Positions 14,908-21,347 of a stretch of DNA of 21,347 bases are shown here, piece after piece; the first letter of the stretch is position 1; each line of letters starts with the position of its first letter. The stretch is from Lysobacteraceae bacterium (GTDB lineage: Bacteria; Pseudomonadota; Gammaproteobacteria; Xanthomonadales; Xanthomonadaceae): the NCBI GenBank assembly GCA_017990865.1, contig JAGNNB010000008.1:1-21347 (forward strand), in the 5' to 3' direction. The notes below the pieces were generated by a model that was given only the letters and a program-made list of their open reading frames with translations, ran no database searches and was not told where the DNA came from. A program made the position numbers and the translations under genes.

Positions 14908-17094
14908 TTATCGACCTTTGCCGCGCTTCGTCGCGGTACGCGGTTTCCGAACGTATTTCTTCGTCGTTTCGGCTTTCGCTTTCGGGGCGCGTTTCGCGGT
15001 CGTTTTCTTGCGCGCGCGTCGCGTCGGCGCCGCATCCGGCGCGGTTTCTTCCGGCGCCTCCACCGTGCGATTCGCATGCGCGAACGTCAACTTCAGCGTG
15101 AACGACACCAGCGTGCCGGTGTCCTGCGCTTCGGCGTCGCGGATTTCCAGCGTCCATGCGCCTTTGCCGCTCTTGCCGGCGAAGGCGGCGAGGCCGGGCG
15201 TGGTGGCGGCGTCGTAAGTCTTTTTCAGCGTGTTGACGGTGCCGCCGCCACGGCTGTGCAGCGTGACCGCGGCTATATTCAACGCGGGCGGCGGCACGAG
15301 TTTGACGATCAAGTCGCCGATGTAGGTGTGCTTGAGATCGATCGTCGCGCTCAGCGTTTCGATCGCGGCGGTTTCGGTTACATCGAGCGCGAAGCGCACG
15401 GTTTGCAGATCGGGAATCGGCGCGTCGAACACGCGACGCACGCTCACCGCGTTCTGCGGTTGCGGTTTGGCGAGTTCCACCGCGGTGCGCGCGTTCAAAC
15501 GGCCGTAACCGTATTGCTTGCTGTGACCGTTGGCGTCGTAGGCGCCGCCCTGCGGATCGATGCGATCGCAGGCGCGTTTGAGGATGTCTTTCGCCTCGTT
15601 CCACTTCAAGGCCGGATTGGCCGACAACACCAGGGCGACGACGCCCGCCGCGCCCGGGCACGCGCTGGACGTGCCGCCGAAATCGTTAGCGAATTGCCCG
15701 GCACTGTCGCCGAACGCGAGATCGCCCGCGTTGTAACCGTCGCCGCCGCCGCGATCGACGGTCCAGATGCCCGGCGTCAAGGGTTCGGGACGATTGAACG
15801 GCGCGTGGCCGAAATCGTTGCTCGGGAACGCGCACCACACCGCGCGGCCGAAATCGCTGTACACGCTGCGTTTGCCGCGATCGTTGGAGGCGGCAACAGC
15901 AATGACGTTCGCGTAACTCGCGTAGCCGTCGTTATCGACCGACTCGTTGCCGTTGCCCGCGGCGAACAGAATCACGCAGCCTTTGCCGCCGCGGCCGTTG
16001 GCGATGGCGTAATCGATCGCGAGTTTGGTGCTGGCCGGCATCGGCACCACCTGGTTGTGGCGCGGATCGTTCGCTTGCCACCATTTGCCGTCGGTCGGTC
16101 CCCAACTGCAGGAAATCACGTCGGCGCCGTTGTCGGCGGCCCAGCGGAAGGCCTCGGCTTCGCGTACCGAGCCCAAGCCCGACGCCAGCCGAATCGGCAT
16201 CAATTTCGCTTTCGGGGCCACGCCGCTGGCGCCCACGCCGCCGTTGCCGCAGGCCACGCCCGCACACGCGGTACCGTGATTATCGCCGTCGTCGCGCCCA
16301 GTGCCGAACTGATCTTTCGGGCGCGGGTCCGACGTGCGTGAGGTCGCGTCGCGCGGCGCGACGACTTTGCCGGCGCCGCCGAATTCGGGGTGATCGATAT
16401 CGATGCCGTCGTCGATGATGGCGATCGTGATGCCTTCGCCCTGCGTGAGCGCATGCGCGGCTTCGACGTTCGCGTGGGCGTCGATCTGCACACCGCCGAC
16501 GCTCGTACGCTTCAGATGCCACTGCTGCGGGAAAATCGCTTTTCGTTTGCGTTCGCGCACCAGTTCCGGATGACAGTATTCGACATCCTTTCGATCGAGC
16601 AGCTTCTTGGCGATATCGAACACCGCCTGACCGGTGCCTTCCGGCGTTTCGACGAAATACGCGTTAGTCGCGAATGCGAGTTTGTCCTTGATCGCCAAAC
16701 CGGCTTTTTTCAGCACGCTTTCGCAGTCTTCCGCATCCGCGCGGTCGACGAATTTCACGAAGATGTTTTCAGTGTACAGCACCGGGTCTTTGGTCTTCGG
16801 GTCCATCAAAACGCCGCCAGCGAAGCGCACGTCGGGCGCTTGGCGCAGCGCGGTCTTGCGCGCGGCGAGCGAGCGCGCTCTCGGGCCCACGTTCACCCGA
16901 TACACCTCGACGCCCGCATCCGGAAACGCCACGACCAAACTGCCGTCGTCCAACTCGCCCGTCACCGGCGTGGCCACCGGCGCGGCGCCGCGACGCAAGG
17001 AACGCTTGCTGCGCGTGCGCACAGCGATCATGTCGCCGCTTTCCTTCAGTTCGAACGCGGGCTGCTGTTTGGTGCCGAAATAGACGGTGGGCAT
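14908..17094 (-). CDS. Subtilisin-like serine protease (S8) with P-domain-like region and basic C-terminal tail
   Basis: This 728-residue protease has an N-terminal propeptide-like region (about 1-200, including ENIFVKFVDRADAEDCESVL), then the S8 catalytic domain with Asp228 (IAIIDDGIDIDHPEF), His273 (DNHGTACAGVA), oxyanion Asn381 (LFAAGNGNES) and Ser476 (GGTSSACPGAAG). Residues about 549-672 fit a proprotein-convertase P-domain (IDLKHTYIGDLIVKLVPP, GAWTLEIRDAEAQDTGTL). The last 40 residues (689-728) are Lys/Arg/Ala/Thr-rich, like a histone H1 tail. No signal peptide is visible at the chosen start, which has GAGGGGGA six bases upstream. The protein therefore either acts in the cytoplasm or leaves by an unrecognised route. 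All catalytic residues are intact. It lies downstream of the CAP-domain gene on the same strand. Confidence 0.93.
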   Translation of the reverse strand: MPTVYFGTKQQPAFELKESGDMIAVRTRSKRSLRRGAAPVATPVTGELDDGSLVVAFPDAGVEVYRVNVGPRARSLAARKTALRQAPDVRFAGGVLMDPKTKDPVLYTENIFVKFVDRADAEDCESVLKKAGLAIKDKLAFATNAYFVETPEGTGQAVFDIAKKLLDRKDVEYCHPELVRERKRKAIFPQQWHLKRTSVGGVQIDAHANVEAAHALTQGEGITIAIIDDGIDIDHPEFGGAGKVVAPRDATSRTSDPRPKDQFGTGRDDGDNHGTACAGVACGNGGVGASGVAPKAKLMPIRLASGLGSVREAEAFRWAADNGADVISCSWGPTDGKWWQANDPRHNQVVPMPASTKLAIDYAIANGRGGKGCVILFAAGNGNESVDNDGYASYANVIAVAASNDRGKRSVYSDFGRAVWCAFPSNDFGHAPFNRPEPLTPGIWTVDRGGGDGYNAGDLAFGDSAGQFANDFGGTSSACPGAAGVVALVLSANPALKWNEAKDILKRACDRIDPQGGAYDANGHSKQYGYGRLNARTAVELAKPQPQNAVSVRRVFDAPIPDLQTVRFALDVTETAAIETLSATIDLKHTYIGDLIVKLVPPPALNIAAVTLHSRGGGTVNTLKKTYDAATTPGLAAFAGKSGKGAWTLEIRDAEAQDTGTLVSFTLKLTFAHANRTVEAPEETAPDAAPTRRARKKTTAKRAPKAKAETTKKYVRKPRTATKRGKGR

Positions 17095-17352
17095 GGCGAT
17101 CCCCCTCGGATCCGTGCGTGGCGAGCGCCGCGACCGACGACGCGCAAGCGCGCCGCACGGGGCGGTCGTATGCCATTCAACGCGATGCGGCCGTGCGAGC
17201 GGTCATCGGATCGGGCGCTTTTTGGGCGCGGTGTGGGATCGGATTCGCCAGGGGGTTGGATTGAGCTGTGTTCGGACCCCGTTCGAATCGCATGCGGTTC
17301 GAATCTGGCGACTGCCGCGGCGGATTCGCAAAATGCAGCGTCAGCGATCGCC
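17095..17352. other. Intergenic region between CAP-domain and S8 protease genes
   Basis: No gene is supported. It contains the direct repeat GTTCGAATC (17280-17288 and 17307-17315) around GCATGC; the motif resembles a tRNA T-loop but no tRNA stems can be built. A promoter for the protease gene probably lies here but no clear boxes were found. Confidence 0.4.
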
Positions 17353-17949
17353 TCAACGCTCCGCGACTTGCCCCACCCACAACACCGCGTAATGCGCGGA
17401 CATCGCCACGCCCAAGGCGCGCCATTCGATCTCGCGCCACTCGCGGCGATTGAGCAGCACATTCTGATGCGCGCGACTATCGCGCCAACAGCGCATCGCG
17501 ATCTCGGACGTCATGCGCTCGCTGTGCCAGCACACGATCTCGAACCCATCGCCGCGATACGCACCGCGCCCGATCTCGCGCGGCTTGTCCCACATGCAGC
17601 GCGCCTGTGCGTGGTCGGACGTATAGCAGCACGGCGACCACGCGCCGTTTGGCGACCAACTGTGCAGATTGCAGCGTCCGTTCCGCGGGTACCGCTCAAG
17701 ATCGGACGCATGCATGCGCGCGACGTGCTCCAGCGTCGGCGAGAGCGGAATGGCGGATAGCCCGTTCTCGGCGCGGAGGTCGTAGACCGCATCGATCAAA
17801 CGTTCGGCTTCGTCGACGCTCCGCTCCGCGAGCGCGACGTTCGCATAAAGACAAAGTATCGCGGCGAGGCCAGTCGCGCGCAGGCGTAACGAAACCTTCC
17901 CCGGATACCGGCCGGTAGAGAGATCGTCCGATGTGTCGTCCCTCGCCAT
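17353..17949 (-). CDS. Cys-rich CAP (SCP/PR1-like) domain protein, secreted
   Basis: The 198-residue product has a polar N-terminus (1-20) and a hydrophobic signal (27-41, ending NVALA). The rest matches the CAP superfamily: the helix IDAVYDLRAENGLSAIPLSP (52-71), HVARMHASDLE (75-85), CNLHSWSPNGAW (93-104) with the conserved His96, GFEIVCWHSE (135-144) and the WRDSRAHQNVLLN block (155-167) with His161. Cys residues at 93, 107, 108, 118, 140 and 154 could form disulfides in the periplasm or outside. CAP proteins bind lipids, sterols or cell-wall ligands, or act as toxins; bacterial members are mostly uncharacterised. GGGG a few bases before the ATG gives moderate start support. It lies upstream of the S8 protease on the same strand. 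Confidence 0.82.
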   Translation of the reverse strand: MARDDTSDDLSTGRYPGKVSLRLRATGLAAILCLYANVALAERSVDEAERLIDAVYDLRAENGLSAIPLSPTLEHVARMHASDLERYPRNGRCNLHSWSPNGAWSPCCYTSDHAQARCMWDKPREIGRGAYRGDGFEIVCWHSERMTSEIAMRCWRDSRAHQNVLLNRREWREIEWRALGVAMSAHYAVLWVGQVAER

Positions 17950-18364
17950 ACGAACCCCAAACGAATGTCATGCCCCTTGGCGTGCGTCGCGCGTCCGGCG
18001 ACGAGCCGCTTAGGGAGAAAGACGATTTCGAGGTTCGATTATTCCCTTCCGAAACGATCGGAACCGAGAAACCGATCCCAACAGGATGCGGAGTGGCGGT
18101 TACCCACCGGACTGCGTGGGTTTTCTGGCGAAACTCGCCTCGAAAAGTCGCATCGAAAAACGGCAATCGCCGTTGTCGTGCTGTCATCCAGGCGAATGCC
18201 GGGATGACGAACACAAGGCTTCTTGCCGCGTGAAATTGATTTTCGGAAAAAATTCTAGAAATCGTCGCGATGCCCACGCTTGCGCCGTGTCTCGCGGCGA
18301 GCGCGATTTCGCGATCGCTTATTTCGATCTCTACTGTGCCGCCAGTAAACTCGAGCAACCGCCC
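17950..18364. other. Intergenic region between CAP-domain gene and second receptor
   Basis: No gene is supported. A minus-strand open frame crosses it, but it runs into the terminator and a REP-type hairpin and resembles no protein. The region holds the hairpin at 18183-18208 and must contain the promoter of the CAP-domain gene, for which no clear boxes were identified. Confidence 0.5.
18183..18208. repeat. Short REP-type hairpin
   Basis: GTCATCCAGGC (18183-18193) pairs with GCCGGGATGAC (18198-18208) with one mismatch around the loop GAAT. It shares the GTCATCC/GGATGAC ends with the arms of the element at 12083-12172 but has a different inner sequence. It is a familiar form of dispersed intergenic palindrome. 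Confidence 0.65.
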
Positions 18365-18401
18365 AAAGAAAAAGCCCTTGCCGGCGGGGTCCGGCAAGGG
18401 C
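18365..18401 (-). terminator. Intrinsic terminator of the second TonB-dependent receptor
   Basis: An 11-base perfect stem, GCCCTTGCCGG (18374-18384) with CCGGCAAGGGC (18391-18401), closes a six-base loop. On the minus strand it is followed by TTTTTCTTT. It begins 24 bases after the receptor stop codon, so it should end that transcript and insulate the CAP-domain gene. Confidence 0.92.
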
Positions 18402-18425
18402 CAAGTGTTGCTCGCCTCTGAGAGA

Positions 18426-21152
18426 TCAGTAGCGCCAGTTCACACCGAACAGGTAGGTGCGGCCGTATTCGAAGTACTCGCGCGGTTGCGCATCGTTGCC
18501 GCCGAACGAGGAGCGGAACGGTTCGTTTTCGAGGTTGTTGACTTGCAACAGGAAACCGAGATTCTTGAGCATGCCCGACTGGATGGTGTAGCCGAGCTGC
18601 AGATCGGTCACGGTCTCGCCTTCGAACGTACGACGGGTCCGATCGCCGCCGAAGCCCTGCACCTCGCCCACGAACTGCGAGCGGTGACGCTGGCTGACGC
18701 GAGTGGAGAAACCGAAGCGCTCGTAGTACGCGGTGATGTTGGAGACGTACTTGGACAGCCCGGGCAACGGCTCGTTGGGTGAACTCGGACCGAGCGGCTG
18801 GACGCTGCTGCTGGTATCCGAATAGTTGGCTTGGATGCCGAAGCCCATCAGCGGCTCCCACAGCACGTCCAACGGCACCGACACCGCCAGCTCATAACCC
18901 TTCACCGTGCCGCCCTTGCCGTTCGCCGGACGCGAATACACACCAACCGGGTTCGGCGGCGGGTTGGCGGGGTAGTCCGCCGGCGTGACCACGGTATCGC
19001 TGATGTTGAACAGCGTGCTTTCGTTGTAGATGTACGTCTTCAGGTCTTTGAAGAAGTAGGCGGCGCTGACATAGGCCTTGCCGTCGCCGAAGTACTTCTC
19101 GTACGAAATGTCGTACGCATTCGCTTCCCACGGCTGCAGTTCGGGGTTGCCGCCATCGCGCTGCCACCAGGCCACGCGCAGACCCGTGATCGGATCGATC
19201 GGATTGGGCGCGCCGGTAATGGGGTTGGTGCCGCGCGAGCGGTTCACGCTGATGTTGCCGTTGGCGCGCATGTCGTCCATCCGCGGGCGCGCCACCTGCT
19301 TGGCGGCACCGACGCGGACGACCTGTTCCCAGGGAAGACTGAAGGAAAGATTCAGGCTCGGCAGGAAATCCGTGTAATTGACCCCTCGGGTGACCTCGCG
19401 GCCTACCGGGTTGCCTTCGAAACTCTCGTTACCCGTTGAACTCTGCTCGACGCTGACGGCCTGGATGCCGATGTTGCCTTTCACCCCGACCGAGCCGATA
19501 TCGGTATTGATATTGGCCTGGAAGTACGCGGTCGTGACCTGTTCGTTGACTTCCCAGTTCTTGTTGGTGATGTCCGGGTTGGCGTTGCCTCGACGGGTAT
19601 ACAGGCTGTTGTAGGCGCCGAGAGCGTCGTAGCCGTAGATCGAACCCACGCCGTAAGCGTTGTAGGCGGACGTCGTCGCAAGATTCGTGGGGATCGGACC
19701 CGAAAAACCATCCGGGCAAGACGGCGACACGCCGCCGAGACATGCGGTCAGATCGAGGAAGGCTTCGTTCGACGCGCGGCTCTTGTCGCGATCGGTCAGA
19801 TTGGCGCCGAATTCGACGCTGCTGAACCAGCCGTCGTCGAACGTGCGTTCGAAATCGAAGCGCAGCGACGTGAGGCTGTCTTTCACTTCGAAATCTTTGA
19901 TGTAGCCGTCTTGGCCCCAACCGCCGGGATCGCCGAGACGCAGAATGCTGGCGTCGCCGTAGTCGTAGCCGAAGTCGTGATCGAAATATCCGTCGCCGTT
20001 CCGCGTGACGGTCAACGTATCGCGGGTCAATGTCGGGTTCACGCCCGAATAGGTTTCCAGGATGCGCTCTTCGCGAGTCGCGCCCGAATAGCCGATATCG
20101 GCCGAAGCCTTCCAGTTCGGGCTGAGCACGAGTTCGTGGCGCCAACCCAGCGAGAACAGGTCGTCGTAGGTCGCGTTGAAGTCGTTGCGGACCACCGGAT
20201 TGATACCGGTAAACGATGCGCGATCGGGTGTGTTTCCGGCGACCGGCGTTCCGCCGAACGCAGCGGCGAATTCCATGCCGCGCTTCTGTTCTTCGCGATC
20301 GAACTGCGAGTAGAAGACGTCGATGACAGTGCGATAGTTCTCGTTCGGGGCGAATTCCAGCACGCCCATGAAACCGTCGCGTTCGTTTTCGTTTTGCAGG
20401 TCGTAGAGTTTACCGCCGCCGTAGATGCCGCCGCCGTCGTAACCCCAGGTATCGCCGAACTGCTTGCTCTGGCCCGGGTTGTTCAGGCGCGCATAGCCCA
20501 GCGCGATACCGACGGTGTTGTCGGCGAATTGGTCGATGTACGAGATGCTGAAGCGGTTGCCGTACTCTTTTTCGTCGCCGACCTTGTTCATGTCGCCACG
20601 GAGATTGGCCGCGAACGCCTGCTTGCCGTAAGCGAGAGGACGGACGGTCTTGAGGTCGACGGTGCCGGACAGGCCTTGACCGACCAACTGCGCGTCGGGC
20701 GTCTTGTAAACCAGGACCTGACTGACCAGTTCGGACGGATATTGATCGAATTCGACGCCGCGGTTGTTGCCGAGACTGACCTGCTCACGCCCGTTGAGCG
20801 TGGTGGTCGAGAAGTCGCCGGCGAAGCCGCGGATATTGACTTCCTGCGGACGCCCGCCGAAGCGCTGAGCGGTCAGACCGGGCAGACGGGCGATCGAGTC
20901 GGCGATCGAAGTGTCGGGCAACTTGCCGATGTCTTCGGCCGAAATGGCCTCGACGATCGAGGTCGATTCGCGTTTCGTTTCTGTGGATTTCTCGATGCTT
21001 CCACGGATACCGACGACCTGGATGGCGTCCAGATCTTGGGCGTCGTCGGCGGTTTGGTTTTGGTCGGCCGACTGCGCATAGGCGCCGTTGGCCAGCATCA
21101 GCGTCGCCGACGCCAACGCCATACTCAACAGGTTTCGCTTCAAAGGCTGCAT
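18426..21152 (-). CDS. TonB-dependent outer-membrane receptor, Xanthomonas/Caulobacter carbohydrate type
   Basis: This outer-membrane transporter (908 aa) is a paralogue of the receptor at 2393-5179. The start at 21152 is chosen because GGAGGGG precedes it and it opens a standard signal peptide ending ANGAYAQ (21-27); an upstream in-frame ATG at 21299 lies inside a palindrome and lacks support. The TonB box-like DAIQVVGIR is at 42-50. The plug has SAEDIGKLPDTSIADSIARL (71-90), LNGREQ (119-124), EFDQYPSEL (134-142) and GQGLSGTVDLKT (158-169). The barrel ends in GVNWRY, with the expected C-terminal aromatic residue. An intrinsic terminator follows directly, so it is the last gene of its unit. 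Its substrate cannot be read from the window; no glycosidase is adjacent on the same strand downstream. Confidence 0.94.
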   Translation of the reverse strand: MQPLKRNLLSMALASATLMLANGAYAQSADQNQTADDAQDLDAIQVVGIRGSIEKSTETKRESTSIVEAISAEDIGKLPDTSIADSIARLPGLTAQRFGGRPQEVNIRGFAGDFSTTTLNGREQVSLGNNRGVEFDQYPSELVSQVLVYKTPDAQLVGQGLSGTVDLKTVRPLAYGKQAFAANLRGDMNKVGDEKEYGNRFSISYIDQFADNTVGIALGYARLNNPGQSKQFGDTWGYDGGGIYGGGKLYDLQNENERDGFMGVLEFAPNENYRTVIDVFYSQFDREEQKRGMEFAAAFGGTPVAGNTPDRASFTGINPVVRNDFNATYDDLFSLGWRHELVLSPNWKASADIGYSGATREERILETYSGVNPTLTRDTLTVTRNGDGYFDHDFGYDYGDASILRLGDPGGWGQDGYIKDFEVKDSLTSLRFDFERTFDDGWFSSVEFGANLTDRDKSRASNEAFLDLTACLGGVSPSCPDGFSGPIPTNLATTSAYNAYGVGSIYGYDALGAYNSLYTRRGNANPDITNKNWEVNEQVTTAYFQANINTDIGSVGVKGNIGIQAVSVEQSSTGNESFEGNPVGREVTRGVNYTDFLPSLNLSFSLPWEQVVRVGAAKQVARPRMDDMRANGNISVNRSRGTNPITGAPNPIDPITGLRVAWWQRDGGNPELQPWEANAYDISYEKYFGDGKAYVSAAYFFKDLKTYIYNESTLFNISDTVVTPADYPANPPPNPVGVYSRPANGKGGTVKGYELAVSVPLDVLWEPLMGFGIQANYSDTSSSVQPLGPSSPNEPLPGLSKYVSNITAYYERFGFSTRVSQRHRSQFVGEVQGFGGDRTRRTFEGETVTDLQLGYTIQSGMLKNLGFLLQVNNLENEPFRSSFGGNDAQPREYFEYGRTYLFGVNWRY

Positions 21153-21284
21153 GGATCCCCTCCACAGCAACTGGAATTTAGTTAGGACGCGGCGCGAATG
21201 AGCGACGCGCGCAGTCGTCGGAGTCCAGCCAGTCCCCGACGCGCAGCGGGATGGTAGTCCGACCCCGGCCCGTGAAACGTGCGC

Positions 21285-21298
21285 TGCATACGTATTCA
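21285..21298. promoter_or_regulatory. CG-centred imperfect palindrome upstream of the second receptor
   Basis: TGCATACGTATTCA contains the perfect core ATACGTAT with matching TG/CA ends and a single mismatched pair. It lies about 133 bases before the receptor start. The form resembles a LacI/GalR-type operator and the site at 6927-6940. AT-rich sequence follows towards the window edge (21299-21330) and could hold the promoter. The function is inferred. Confidence 0.4.
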
Positions 21299-21347
21299 TT
21301 CGCTTTTGGTTAAATTTTGCTGGTTTTCCGACGATTTGCAGCGATCC

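Noticed and set aside
17280..17320. GGTTCGAATC motif resembling a tRNA T-loop
   Set aside because: No T-stem, anticodon arm or acceptor stem can be formed around it; it is part of a short direct repeat.
17696..18397. Minus-strand open frame across the CAP gene promoter region
   Set aside because: It begins inside the receptor terminator, reads through a REP-type hairpin and overlaps the CAP gene in another frame.
21153..21299. N-terminal extension of the second receptor to ATG 21299
   Set aside because: The extension has no ribosome binding site, would bury the signal peptide and overlaps a probable operator.

Overview
The window reads as a high-GC gammaproteobacterial chromosome segment, most likely a member of the Xanthomonadales/Lysobacteraceae (Xanthomonas/Lysobacter type). 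The lineage is an inference from three things: two large TonB-dependent receptors of the Xanthomonas/Caulobacter carbohydrate type, a complete Entner-Doudoroff gene set, and several secreted hydrolase-like proteins.

Left part (about 0.3-6.9 kb) is a glycan-use locus. A TonB-dependent receptor and a GH3 beta-glucosidase lie together on the minus strand, and a GH30 glycosidase is transcribed divergently from them. The 209-base region between receptor and GH30 holds a perfect CG-centred palindrome and two TTGACA boxes placed symmetrically on opposite strands. This looks like a shared, sugar-controlled divergent promoter.

Middle part (about 6.9-12.9 kb, plus strand) is zwf-pgl-edd-glk-eda, tightly packed with overlapping or near-overlapping ends. 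It converts free glucose to pyruvate and glyceraldehyde-3-phosphate. A second CG-centred palindrome sits between GH30 and zwf, and a long palindromic (REPIN-like) element sits between glk and eda. A coherent reading is: receptor imports glucan oligosaccharides, GH30 and GH3 release glucose, and the following operon phosphorylates and oxidises it.

From about 12.9 to 14.3 kb the base composition becomes clearly AT-richer. This stretch carries a short M15 peptidase-like fragment, a two-helix membrane protein and a secreted protein of unknown function, the latter two translationally coupled. It looks like an acquired island. Next come, all on the minus strand, a small secreted YHCH/Excalibur-domain protein, a subtilisin-like protease with a P-domain-like C-terminal region and a histone-H1-like basic tail, and a Cys-rich CAP-domain protein.

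The right end (18.4-21.2 kb, minus strand) is a second TonB-dependent receptor with a clear intrinsic terminator, a strong ribosome binding site and a CG-centred palindrome upstream. No tRNA, rRNA, CRISPR array or insertion sequence was recognised.
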